Part shown: piece by piece, positions 23,251 through 34,708 of the stretch
Numbering within the stretch: the first letter of the stretch is position 1
How the letters are laid out: each line of letters starts with the position of its first letter
From: Misgurnus anguillicaudatus
Lineage: Eukaryota; Chordata; Actinopteri; Cypriniformes; Cobitidae
Length of the DNA: 64,000 nucleotides
Direction of reading: 5' to 3'
Assembly: GCF_027580225.2 (NCBI RefSeq)
Contig: NC_073341.2
Location: 14,314,501 to 14,378,500, forward strand
Program-made: the position numbers and the translations under genes
The notes under the pieces: generated by a model
Told to the model about the DNA's origin: nothing
Databases searched by the model: none
Seen by the model: only the letters and a program-made list of their open reading frames with translations

Positions 23251-25495
23251 AAAACATTTCGTCAATAAAGAGAAAACGTTCTCGTTCTCTGAGGTATTTT
23301 TTGTCTTATTGATATTTCCGCTATTATCCACTAGATGGCAATCTTACCCAACTTAAACACTGACGCATTCACTCGACACAACAGCGTTGTGGTGGATTTA
23401 GCGTGACGTGTACGTTTTGATCAGGCTCTGAATCTGATCTCTTACAAAGTTCTTCACAAAAATGGAATTATCTCCGCTTTTAGCTGAAAATTTTAGAGGT
23501 GATAACTGATAAGAGAACAAATGAAGGTAGGATGAAACGTTTTTTGATGTTGTTGGAAAGCGGATGGACTGTTCTTTCATTTGATATTTTATGTTTATTT
23601 AAAGAAGATAATTTTTCTGTAAGGCATTAAACTAAAACTGAGTCGGGCAACTTAAAAAAAAAAACCACTGACGGGGAAAGAGTTCAGCATGCTTCCAAGC
23701 ATATTTGATCATCACTTCAACAGTTGCACGATATAAATGTTAATGTATATTTTAGATGAATGTTGATATATAAAAATAAACACCACAGTCTTTAATCCTA
23801 TTTTCAATCCTATGTGCAAACAACGTCTGTGTTGTTTGTGAACTGCGCTCTGTTGCAGCCACACTTGATTTTATAATTTTTAATTACAACTTATTTGTGT
23901 TTTATTTTGTGAAACCCTGCTATGCATATGATGTAACCGTTTTATAAACGCCATAAACCCCGCTTCGCGTCGTGCCTAACAACGCCCCTTAGCTGTTATA
24001 AAATGCACTGGTAACCCACTGCTTCTTGGGGTTTATTGCTTTAGTAAACCAAGTCAAATTGGAAGCACACACAATCCTCAAATTATAAAACATAACAATA
24101 TAGAAATATGTTTTAACCCTTAACAGATTTGTCTAAATTTATTTTTGTTTCACATTCATGGTGTGCTTCCTTTATAGATTTCAGTTATATCTCCCCATCT
24201 CCATCTGTCAAAGTGTTATGTGGTAAACCACAGGAGCACTTGTTTTGTTTGTGTAGCTGAACTCTTGGCTTTAACATGTGCTTTTAACTACATCTCAATA
24301 GTTCCATTAGTCTATGTGTTCACCTGCTGAGGATATTAGGAGCGCACACAGGGATGGGACACTACAAGCTAGTGTGGTATAAGAAAACTCACAGTATGCT
24401 GTAACTCATTTTAAACACACAAATCTTTAGCTGTCATTCACCTGTTTTAAAGGTTATGTGGGATGCCAGATTCACACATTTAACTCATGAATATATCTCA
24501 GTTTTGCTTATTATGAATGCCTATAGGCATATACCTTTAAGTTTTGGCGTTGAACATTTTTATTTCCATTAATTTAATACTTGTTTTGCTCCATATGCTA
24601 CCCAATAGTAGGGCAACAATACAATACAGTATGTGTAGAGTAAGTTGTCACAGTGTAACCAGCCATTACACAGTTTATAATGTAGCCAACTTTGAATCGT
24701 ATAAACTAAACTCGACAGTATAATATAGTAGGAGGAAATTAATATGTGTAATGAATATTTCTGAAAGCTCAGTATGCAAAAAAAAAAAAAAGATTTCTAA
24801 GTATGCAGATGGGTGCCATTAGGCCTGTGGTGATAATTACTTCATCAACTTATTGTACTAATAATAAACATGACCTCTGTGATTTTTGGAGAGGCCATAG
24901 TGTTTACATGTGTTTGTTTGCAAAATGAATGCCATTAACATTTTATTCGCGATTGTCTCTGTTATTTCTGTCTCAGAAGAGAGGCACGTGCAGCTCAGGA
25001 GCCACACATGCTTGTGCGTGCACACAGAGCAGACAGTGAAAGGGAAAGAGAAAGCATTACTCAAGCTGTAATTTCATGTTTTTCTGATAAATACACACAG
25101 TGCAAGAATAAATCCGACTGGAACTGGTTTCAAAGATACAACCCACAACTCGACGAGAGAAAATTAAAGTAAAAGAGCTGGGATGTCGGCTTTTTTAAAA
25201 AACAGGGGCAACGAAAAGAGCATTACAAAAAAGTATTCTGAAACATAACCATAGCACCAGGTGTTTGGATCTCAGGTGTTTTACACTAGCTATTATAAAC
25301 GTGATGTGATCACTCGTTTATATTAAAGCAAAAAACGCTGTGAAGCCGGGATTTTTACTGATCAATGACTATTAGCTTAACCAATGACTAGTATACATTT
25401 TATATTTATTTATTTATGTTTTAATTATTTTGAATATTTATTTTTTCTTACATTCCAATTTCAATGTCTTAATATTCTTAAAAAAATAAAACTTT
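23251..25495. other. No gene recognised
   Basis: AT-rich sequence with short frames lacking homology (for example 23398-23580 and 24858-25064, both minus). A 15-A run lies near 24777-24791. The first part, to about 24010, may still belong to the TTAA MITE starting at 23141, since GC-richer blocks such as AACGCCCCTT occur, but I could not align a right terminus. Confidence 0.35.
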
Positions 25496-25497
25496 TC

Positions 25498-26917
25498 AGG
25501 GCTCCAGACTAACTTTAGGAGCACAGTGGCCCCCAACTGAAAATTTTAGGGGCACAACCAGAAAATTTAGGGGCGCACAACGTAAACCAACATGCTAACC
25601 AAATCAACTAATTTCCACTGTATTACTAATAAATTCTTTAATAATAGATGCAGAAATTATAAATGTGATGTTTTAAATTCAGTGTCACATTTTATTCTGC
25701 ACTTTTGAAGATGCAACAACAAGGTAAACTGACAGCACCATCACTGCCATGACAGTACAAATAGTAAACAAAATACCATACATTCAGAATAAAAAAAGTG
25801 CTTAGTCACAAAGTGCTTAGTAACCTTTCGGTCATTTCACAGCTACAAACAATACTTAAATGTATGTAACTCTGCATCATCATCCGACGGTGACACTGTA
25901 GACCAGGGGTCTCCAACCTTTTTTCATTGAAGAGCAATACTTTCTAAAAAATAAAAGTGGTTGAGAACTACTTGTGTCACGTAATACCTAAATCTCTTAG
26001 ATAATGTATCATACCTCTCAAATTCAGTTTGAGTTTTTGTGTACACGTGTATCAGAAGAATTTATAGAAAACACTTTGCATATTATCTTTACACATATTA
26101 ATGAAATGAACACTGTAACAGTATTTAAATAGGTTCATTATAGCTGCAACTTTAACAACAAGTTAAAATATTTAAATGGGTGACTGAGTTTAACTGGAAA
26201 GATTTGAATGCATGTTTGTTTTTTTGTAAACAAAGAACTGTAATACTCAACTTCATAACTATCAAAATATTAAATAGCTACATTTGGAATTTTTAAAATG
26301 AATATAAAATCCAAATGCGTTAAATGTCATGTCATTTCATTCAAGTGACATTAACAACCAAGTTATATGGTATTTCAGTTTGTTTTAAATAAGGAGCCAG
26401 GCTTGTAAGCATTGTTGGGCGTGTTTGTGTAAAGTTTTAACGCATCATCCGTTTTGGGAGACGCGGGTGTGAAGTCTTGCGATGCGGACTTGCGGAGACA
26501 GGCGTGAGTATTTAATAAGCATAGAGACACAGGCTGCGCGTCAAACACGCACCCAGTCTTTACTACCACAGGCGCTTGTAACACTAACCTGACATCCAAA
26601 TGCCGCCATAACCACAGAAAATAAATAAATAAACCCACGAGCGAGCTACCTGCAATTAACTTACCGGTAGATCGCGAGCGACGTGTTGGAGCCTCCTGCT
26701 GTGTGGGTATTTGCATGCGCTCGTGTCTCATTGATTATTTCATTGCTCATTTCATTGATCATTGACATGCCCCTTCCACGTTTAATGTATAAAAAAATAC
26801 GGAGGGTGGGGGAGGCAAATTTACTGGTCGCACATGTGCGACTGGATGTAAAATTCAGTCGCACACTCTCAAATTTTGGTCGCAAAATGCGACCATTTGG
26901 TCTCAGTGTGGAGCCCT
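25498..26917. mobile_element. Non-autonomous hAT element, 1.42 kb
   Basis: The ends are AGGGCTCCAGACTAAC and GTGTGGAGCCCT (inverted). The 8-bp flanks AACTTTTC and GCTTTTTC match at six positions, an imperfect hAT-type duplication. GCGACC/GGTCGC motifs cluster in the right arm as in 16795-18084. Within it, 25908-25975 starts with CAGGGGTCTCCAACC, the end of another hAT-like repeat also seen at 32164. No transposase frame is seen. Confidence 0.7.
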
Positions 26918-26984
26918 GCTTTTTCTCTATAGAAAGGGTGTATAGATGATTTCATTGGACATTGGAGATGGTGCATTGTCGTGT

Positions 26985-28138
26985 TTACGCATCTGGGCGG
27001 AACTTAACTTCCGGATTCTGTTTGTTTAATGATCTGACTAGTTGCTAAACTGAACTCTGGAACAAATACCTCGTCGAAAATAACAAATGTTTTGGTTTCC
27101 TAAAGATGAGGGGAGACGCCGATTATGGGTCACCGCTATGTGAAGTGAGGTTTGGCAGCCGATCCGTAATTAAGATTGTATACACTATATAGTCGGTCCC
27201 TCCGGGATTTCATGATTAATTTTTGAATAGACGTTTCAGCGGACGCACGTGATACACATCTGGATCCGAACTTTACTTCCGGTTTTGTTTTTTTAATGGT
27301 CTGACTAGTTGCTAAACTGATCTCTTGAACAAATGCCTCATCGAAAATAACAAATGTTTTGGTCTCCTAGGTAATCTATGTGTTTTTTTGCTTGTTATAT
27401 AAATAAACTACGTTTAAAGTACTATGTTGTTATTTATTATTAGCGGAGTTTACCGGAAGTTACGTGCGGACCGTGACAGCCGCTTGTTTATGTTGTTACT
27501 GCTGAAACCGTCTATAATTGAATTTGCAGCAGTAATTTACACTGAAACGTCTGCTTTCTGGTCTGTTTTTATACACTTTGCACTGTTGTCACTTTTTGCA
27601 TATGAAATAATAAAAAATATTTTTGATAGACCTTTTGGTCTGATTGAAATTTTTAGTGTGCGGACAATTTCCACTATTTACTGCAGCAGTAATTTACAGA
27701 AATGTGTGCAATTTTTTCCTCATTAAATATTGTAGACAGCAGTCACAAGGATGATTTAAGAAAAATGTTATTAAAATAATTAATCACTTTAGCCAAAATA
27801 AATGTTTGATAATGTTTGATATTAATAAGAACATATGAATCAACATATGAGCCAACACTGAGAGGTGCGTCGCCTAATCTTGTTTTTTTTTAGGGTCGCT
27901 TTTTAAAAAGTCCGAAACTACTTTTTCCCTAAACCCTATGTGCCCAGGAGATCCCAGAATCACAAAAAAACTGGAGGGACTGTATAGTGCACATATTTAA
28001 CTCATGTAGTTTTTGATACGCTTTAGCTATATGATTTGAACTAAGGTGATCTACTAGTTTATTTAGCTTGTTATCAGAAATAAACTACTTTAAAAGGACT
28101 CTCTTGTTATTGATTCTTTGCGGAGTTTAAGTTACGTT
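26985..28138. repeat. Repeat copy split by a transposon that carries a related segment
   Basis: 26985-27107 is about 85-90% similar by eye to 27252-27375 (shared TGACTAGTTGCTAAACTGA and GAAAATAACAAATGTTTTGG), offset 267 bp. Sequence following the second copy (27365-27470) is in turn similar to 28043-28138 (AATAAACTAC...TTATT...GCGGAGTTTA). The simplest reading is one outer copy interrupted by the element 27194-27982, which itself contains a related copy. Confidence 0.6.
27194..27982. mobile_element. hAT-like element with CAGTCCCTCC ends
   Basis: The left end CGGTCCCTCCGGGATTTC and right end CTGGAGGGACTG are imperfect inverted repeats of the CAGTCCCTCCRG type found in fish hAT MITEs. TATAG occurs next to both ends, but a clean 8-bp duplication cannot be fixed. 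The interior includes a long open stretch (27424-27726) without recognisable homology. Confidence 0.55.
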
Positions 28139-28289
28139 TGTTCTAGTGTTGAGCGATACAGAAAAATAATTATATCAACCCCAAAATTATATCATGATAT
28201 TTTAAAAATATTTTCGATAATGATATTTGTGACGGTATTAAAAATATGGGAAAGGAAGGGCCTTTTCCATCCAATGAGCTGTCATTGAT

Positions 28290-28910
28290 GACAGACTACT
28301 AGTGATGTAGTACTCGGGACTTGATTTCTGCTTTCTCTGACTCGTTTTGGACTTGTTCCTTCAAAGACTCGGCCTTGAATCGGTCTCTGACCACAGGAGG
28401 AAAAATGACTGGTATTTTTTTAGATTTAACAAAACCACACAACACATAACAATAATAATAAAAAGCAATGTTGATGGGCATTATTTGAAAATGGCATCCC
28501 ATGGTGCAATGCAAAGATACTGCCATCAGAGCCGTTTATTTACGTCAACTGTGTGCTCAACTCACCGAAATCCTTCGCATCTTTCAGAATCCCTCTTCCA
28601 CCCCGTCTCCTCTCACTCACCAAGTTATTTCCTTAAAGGGGGGGATACTCTGTGTTTCAGGCTCATTCCCTGCTCAGAGCCCTCTCCCCGGACAGCACGC
28701 CAAATACGTTTACTAATTTAATTCTTTTAACTTATTTGAAAGTGTGAACTCGTGAAATTCGAAATATTATTAGCCTAGATTGAGAATACCCTACAAATGT
28801 GAGCTCTTTTCAAGTGTTAATTATTTACACGATTTGTTAATTGGATATCTTTTCATATGAATATTAAGTTTATTTAACTAAGTTCAGGAGGAGCATGGTC
28901 ATGCAATCCA
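28290..28910 (+). repeat. Dispersed repeat parts, also present at 43337-43600
   Basis: 28560-28745 (CCACCCCGTCTCCTCTCACTC, GGACAGCACGCCAAATACG, AACTCGTGAAAT) and 28865-28905 (TTTATTTAACTAAGTTCAGG then AGGAGCATGGTCATGCAATC) both match the contiguous repeat at 43337-43600, but in reversed order. This looks like the 3' part of one copy followed by the 5' part of another, as expected for adjacent LTR-like units. 28305-28390 resembles a fish CTCGGGACTTGATTT repeat. Confidence 0.5.
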
Positions 28911-30074
28911 ACAATCAGCAATAATATATGGTATTATTATTTATAATTTTTTCAGACCGTGTAAACACTGCAGATTTTGGTGCTACCAAAACACGTTGAC
29001 CAAACCAACAGAGCAATCTCAGCTCAACCAATGATTGGGAGATTTTTGTGAGAAATTACACACTTGAACTTTTTAAAATGTGACGCTTCCTGTTTACTTG
29101 TGAGCTTCTTCTCAAATTCAATTCATGTGTCAAATGTGATGATACGTTCCACAAAAGCCCTCATTGACAAAATCAACACTAAACCGTGAGTGAGTCAGAC
29201 TCTCTTTTTTGAAATTTACTGATAGACAATTAGATGTTAAAGAGAAGAAAGAGAAAAGACAATCTTTGTTTTCCAGCTTGTTAAAGGAAAGACCAAAAGC
29301 ATTTATCCTTAATCTTTCAGCCATTTACTCACTTAATTATGGGTCGCTACCGTGAATGAGGCTAATTTGCATTTCAACCGCACGGAACGGCTCATGTGTG
29401 ATTGCAGCATCCCTGCATCTGAGCGCACAAACATCAGGCCGGCTTTCACGTCTCTCTTTAAGAGTTCCCATTACTGCCTTGTAAATTGACAGCACATGTA
29501 TTGAAAGAACAGAAAACTACTAGGTCCTACCGAATAGCAATACTGGAAGCAAGTCTGAACTCTAAAGAAGAGATTATATCTGTAATGCTCAGTTTGACAA
29601 GGAGATTTTCTCAGTATTTAGTTTTTTTTTGCAGCCTCAGATTACAGATTTTCAAATAGTTGTATCATGGACAGATATTGTCCTATCCTAACAATCAAAG
29701 ATCAATGGAAAGCTTATTTATCAAAAGATTGACCCGTATGGTTTTGTGGTCTTGAGTCACATTTATTTTGTGAACAAAGTTTTGTGGAATTGTGCTTATT
29801 TTTAAAAGTTCATTATATGAGCAAGTCTAACTTTAATGAAGATCTAGCGCCTAGATGCTGCTAATCGCACATTTGGCAGAGTTTGACACTTCACACACGC
29901 CTACAGGAAGCGCTCAGATGGCTCACCTCCTCATCACGGACATTTCAACCCATCTGTTACCGATTTGCGAATTCAGCAAGGCTTTTTTGGTTGTGTGACA
30001 TACTAACCATAGATCATCAGATGATCATATACTTATTGTAAAGCAACCGCACCAGTGTTTTTAGTAGAAAATAG
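28911..30074. other. No gene recognised
   Basis: AT-rich sequence without recognisable proteins, paired terminal repeats or microsatellites. The open frame at 29130-29324 (minus) has no homology that I can see. Confidence 0.4.
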
Positions 30075-30267
30075 TACACTTTTAAAAATTAAGGTGCTAC
30101 AAAGATGCCATATAGAAGAACCATTTTATAGTCTGTACAAATATTGTTCCACTACAAAGAACCTTCTGTGAAACAGAAAGACTTTTGGATATTGAAGGTG
30201 GGGTGCATAATCTCTGAAAGCCAGTGTTGACATTTGAAATCACCTAAACAAACACGCACCTACCTTA

Positions 30268-31069
30268 TGCTGCGTTCACACCAGCCCCAGTAGAGGTGTC
30301 AAGCGCGACATCTTTTTAATGTTAAGTCAATGTGAAAACACGTTGATGCACGTCTAGAAGTCCTCCAGCGCGAATGAGGCGTTTAGCACGCCGCTGTAGA
30401 CGCGATTCTGCCTCATTCGCGCATCTAGTTCACGCGAATCCCACGAATTGAGCGTCTGGCGCAGTATGCGCAAATAGTGCTTTTAGTGCATTTTGCGTTT
30501 GACGCACATTTGAGGCTGATTCCCGAGTTAAAAAATGTGAACTTTGGTGGATTTTTGCACCGTGTTAACCAATCAGGAGCCTGCTGGCTGCTTTGGCGGC
30601 GGCCCCGCCCAGAGTAACTCATTCAACATGGAGGAACGCTTGATATTGTCCGTGAGCAGTCACCTGGAGCTATACAACACAAGTTCTTATTTCTATAGAG
30701 ACAGGAATAAAAAGGACCTTGCTTGGAAGAGTGTCAGTGAGGATATTGGGCAACCTGGTAAGTTGTAAATACACATTTCACTTTTGAGTCACGTGACGTT
30801 TATCGACCCCAGGCATTCCCGCCATTTGTTTAACTATTTTCCCCCTATAGTAAGGTGACCAAATACAAACTGGTTACTCTCTCTTGAATGCATGATCACA
30901 CAACCGCACATGCGCCTCCCACAAGAAGTGGATTTCGCCTCTGACTCGCGTTAAATGCTTGCTTTTTCTGCGCGTCTAGAGCGCGAATGCATTCAAATTG
31001 TTCAAGGGGCAAACTAGACGTGGTAGATGCGTTTTTGACGCCTCAAACGCGGCTGGTGTGAACCCAGAG
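30268..31069. mobile_element. PIF-Harbinger-type element, innermost layer
   Basis: The ends share the inverted sequence GTTCACACCAGCC and are flanked by the 3-bp duplication TTA (30265-30267 and 31070-31072), the target type of PIF-Harbinger elements. Length is 802 bp. It carries the first exon of a MADF-type protein but no DDE transposase, so it is a deletion derivative. Confidence 0.82.
30628..30757 (+). pseudogene. MADF-domain exon of a Harbinger element
   Basis: From the ATG at 30628 the frame gives MEERLILSVSSHLELYNTSS, then YFYRDRNKKDLAWKSVSEDI and GQP. It ends at a splice donor (CCTG/GTAAGT, intron starting at 30758). The pattern LI..V..H..LY......YRD...K..AW..V is the start of a MADF/Myb-like domain, the DNA-binding accessory protein of PIF-Harbinger transposons. 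The remaining exons are not found inside the element, so this is an orphan exon. Confidence 0.72.
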
Positions 31070-31304
31070 TTAGATTAAAATATGGACCTTCTTTTTATAG
31101 ACACGCCCCACACATATGCAACCCAGGCAACAATGTCGGTTAGTAGACACGCCCCTTACTGCTGATTGGCTACAATTATGTTTTGATACTCTGCTTGACT
31201 CTATTTTCCAGTGTTTTTCAAAAATCCTGCACCCCGCCTTTAAATGTGCTTTATGGAACCATTCAGTCAAAATGGTTCATGTAGCACCTTTATTTTTAGA
31301 AGTG

Positions 31305-32718
31305 TAATTTTGTTTGCCACCGGTTTTTTAACGCCCTCACATTTTCTTTTGTCTATTTGTGTATACCAGACTGACTTGATTTTGAGATCCAGGCTCACTG
31401 CAGCCAAACAGATTTTGAAGATCAAGTTAAGGATTTAGAGATCAAGCTCCAATCAAACCAGACATTTATCTCCATTGAGTTGATCTAATTGTGCAGCATT
31501 ACCCTAAATGTCATGTTGAAATGTTAATGGAGCATATGAGGTTTGGTCAGACAATGAAGCAACAGAAATTGCCAACAGTCAGGGACTTTAGTGAGAAGGG
31601 GTGCAAGAAGAGAACAAAAACAGACCGCATGTCTTCTATTGAAAAGGTGCAGTGTGCAAGAAAAGCAAATGGATGAATGAGGTGAAATAAGCTGATGTCT
31701 AGTCTTGTCAGCCAAGAGAAAGCTTAACAAGAAAATTGCTTTACCCACAGTTTGGGTTATCAAAGCCAAAAAGTGTATTTTTGGAGAAACTTCATATATA
31801 CCCGACCCCAAAATTTTTGCTTTTAAGAGTATAATGCACTTTCAGTTGACATGTCTATTCTGCTATGTATTGTTAAAAATTAAATTTAGCATAGGTTCAT
31901 CATCACTGCCCTTTTCCAAAACCTACATCGGATGTTGATGACCTTATAAAGTAACCAAAATATTTCTGTTCCTAAAACATACTGTTTTTATTAGATATAT
32001 AGCGCTTTTTACAACTATGCATTGTTCCAAGGCAGCTGTACATAAAATAGAAAAACAGAAAGTAAAAAATAAAAAAGCATGGCAGTTTTATAGAATGGAC
32101 TATTTAAAGTTAAATGGAGTTAGTACTCAATTCTAAACTATATTATGCACATAGTCTAGGGCAGGGGTCTCCAACCTTTTTATGAGCAAGGGCTACCACA
32201 ATGGATAAAACCATCTGAAGGGCTACTTTTTGATATAGTCTACTTAAAACTTTTTTGTTTTACTTGTTTATTTTATTTTATTTGACTTGTTTATATGTTT
32301 TAGTATTGTTTAAAATTTTAACATACGTAAACCAAGCCAAGCTAATATAAAAAATATGTAATGAATAAATAATACAGTTGAGACTATTAATAGAATGTGC
32401 TTTGGCGGGCACCTCACAGATTTTGTTAATAGAACAATTCAATAAGTAATACTTCAATTCCAAACTATTTACTAGTATTAACACAAGGTACTAAAGAAAG
32501 TCCTAACTTAAGCATTAAGCAAGCCAAAAGAGCGACACCGGACAAGATGGGAAACAATCCTTTGGGGAGACAGAAATAAACCTGTGAGAAAACCAGGCTT
32601 AGCAGGGAGGGCCAGTTTTCATCTGCGTAGGATCCTTACTAAAAGTCTATGTATGCACAAAAGCCAAAAATGGAATTTGCCAAAAATATTGAGACTTAAA
32701 AAACAAAGCAATGTTCCC
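31305..32718. other. No gene recognised; hAT and L2-tail fragments
   Basis: 31985-32060 contains TATATAGCGCTTTTTACAAC, an L2-type 3' tail. 32164-32235 starts with CAGGGGTCTCCAACCTTTTT and resembles a hAT-like end; no partner end was located. The frames at 31491-31938 show no homology. Confidence 0.45.
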
Positions 32719-33171
32719 TACAGTTAGGTCTATAAATATTTGGACAGAGGCACATTTTGTGTTATTTTAGCTGTTTGCCAAAATGTATTCCAGTTACAGT
32801 CATATAATGATTATTGGCTTACAGTGCCAATAATCTCTCAGCTTCACTAGGGTATTCACATCCAAATTGGCTGAATGATTTAGGAATTACAGACGTTTAA
32901 ATTGTAGCTCCCCCTTTTTAAACGGGTCAAAAGTAATGGGACAGTTGACTTCAAAGCTGTTTTATAGACAAGTATTGTCTATTTGTTAAATCATTTTTTT
33001 CATTAATGACAGATGTTAAAGGTCTGGAGTTGATTTTAAGTGTGGCATTTGCATTTGGAAGCTATAGGTGTGAACCCAAATCATGCGGTTCAGGGACATC
33101 TCCATGCATACAGACCATATTAAGGTTTCAAAAACATAACAAATCTACCAGAGAGTTAGCAGGAACATTAA

Positions 33172-33652
33172 GGGTGTTTTCACACCTAGTTCGTTTGAGC
33201 CCTCCAAACGCTCTCAGAGCAGTTCAGGGTGTATGTGTGAACAAACCAAGTGATCTCAGACCCCCCTAAAGGGACCCAAAAGTGAACCGAACTCAGACCA
33301 CATCAGGAGGTGGTCTGAGTACGGTTCGCCTTTGGGTTCCTTTGTGGTTCGATTTCTTTTTGATATGTGAAATCAATGAGGTCCTGGTACGCTTTGCGTG
33401 TTGTTTGGACATTGTATTAAAATCAACTGCTGCACAAAAAGCTGGGATCTGAGTTTTTATAAAGTTGTGATGTGAACAAGAAAGGGTCTGAGATCACTTC
33501 AGTTCTGAAGAGGACCAAAAAAAGAACTGGGTCCTCTTTTGAGTACATTTTATTGTGAACACCAAAAGGACGGAGGTCACATTCGGCTAGTTCCTTTTCT
33601 TTAAGTGAACTGGGTTTGGTTCTTTTGAAATGAACTATATGTGAAAACACCC
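33172..33652. mobile_element. Harbinger-like MITE in the left fold-back arm
   Basis: The ends GGGTGTTTTCACACCTAG and TATATGTGAAAACACCC are inverted repeats. The 3-bp duplication TAA lies at 33169-33171 and 33653-33655. The right arm of the fold-back element carries the uninterrupted sequence (complement reads GAACATTAAGAGTGGCCAC), which confirms the insertion point and duplication. Length is 481 bp, with no coding potential. Confidence 0.88.
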
Positions 33653-33747
33653 TAAGAGTGGTCACATCAAGAACTTAGTACATCCTGACTAAAAAAATAA
33701 CACACTGGTTAGCTCAGCAACATACAAATCCTGTATGTCTATTTAGG

Positions 33748-33960
33748 ATAAGAGTGGTGGATGATCACATTGTCCTCTCCATGATGAAGAAAAACCTCTT
33801 TACAATGTCCAGACAAATGAAGATGACTCTACAGGAGGTAAAGATGTCATTGTCAATCAAAACAATAAAGAGAAGATATTACAAGGAGAAATACAGAGGG
33901 TTCACCACAAGATACAAAAGCCTCAAGAATTGGAAGGGGAGATTAGACTCCTAAAAAAGT
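33748..33960 (+). pseudogene. Tc1-like transposase N-terminal remnant, left arm
   Basis: The frame reads RVVDDHIVLSMMKKNLF, then TMSRQMKMTLQEVKMSLSI and KTIKRRYYKEKYRGFTTRYK. IKRRYYKEKYRGFTTRYK is a recognisable part of the second helix-turn-helix and linker of Tc1-like transposases. A stop follows soon after, and no DDE domain is present. Confidence 0.7.
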
Positions 33961-34059
33961 TAGACAAGCTCTATAAAAGCTTTATTTGGAGAGATAAAAC
34001 TAATATGAACCTGTATAAGACTAATGAGAATAAAAATGATGGAGAAGGCCAAGAACAAC

Positions 34060-34262
34060 TCATGATATCAGCAGACAACATCTTCAGTAAAATAGTCTTC
34101 AGGAAGTAGGATTGCATTTCGTTGCATTGTTTCCTTAGGCACTGGGTCGCTGGTGTTTTTTGGTGATGTAACAGAAGATCCAGATTCATTTTTTACTTCT
34201 CTGGATGTTGTAAAGGGGTTTGCCTTTATCATGGACAGGATAATGCGATCATCCACCACTGT
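34060..34262 (-). pseudogene. Tc1-like transposase remnant, right arm, inverted
   Basis: Minus-strand reading gives VVDDRIILSMIKANPFTTSR followed by EVKN, clearly paralogous to VVDDHIVLSMMKKNLFTMSR on the plus strand at 33754. After EVKN it diverges into sequence unlike the other arm. The two remnants point toward each other, which shows that the arms are two inverted 5' halves. Confidence 0.65.
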
Positions 34263-34708
34263 TATCTGTACAGGATTTTTATGTTGCTGAGCTCACCAGT
34301 GTGTTATTTTTTTAGTCAGAATGTACCGAATTGTTGATGTGGCCACTCTTAATGTTCCTGCTATCTCTCTGATGAATTTGTTGTGTTTTTAAAACTTTAA
34401 TATGGTCTGTATCACTTGCATGGAGATCTCTCTGAGCCACATGATTTGGGTTCACAGCCACAGCTTCCAAATGCAAATGCCACACTTAAAAATCAACTCT
34501 AGACCTTAAACATCTGTCATTCATGAGGAAATGATTTAACAAATGGACAATACCTGTGAATAAAACAGCTTTAAAGTTAACTTTCCCATTACTTGTGACC
34601 CCTTTTAAAAGGGGGAGCTACCATTTAAAGGGCTGTAATTTCTAAATCCTTCAGACAATTAATGTAAATGTAAATTTACATTTTGGTAAACAGCTAAAAT
34701 AACACAAA

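Larger units (their letters stand above)
30196..31239. mobile_element. TTAA-class MITE, middle layer of the nest
   Basis: The left end AGGTGGGGTGCATAATCTC and the complement of the right end, AGGCGGGGTGCAGGATTTT, are inverted repeats, flanked by TTGA and TTAA. The internal order matches the copy at 40018-41161 (complement): AAACACGC, CTACC, GGACCTTCTTTT, ACACGCCCCACACAT, GCAACC. The comparison shows exactly where the Harbinger-like insertion 30268-31069 entered. Confidence 0.75.
30077..31304. mobile_element. Outer TA-flanked MITE of a three-level nest
   Basis: The left end CACTTTTAAAAATTAAGGTG and the complement of the right end, CACTTCTAAAAATAAAGGTG, match at all but two positions. TA lies on both outer sides (30075-30076, 31305-31306), suggesting a mariner-type MITE. 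The arms carry GAACCATTTT and AATGGTTC motifs typical of a common fish repeat. The middle is interrupted by the TTAA element 30196-31239. Confidence 0.75.
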
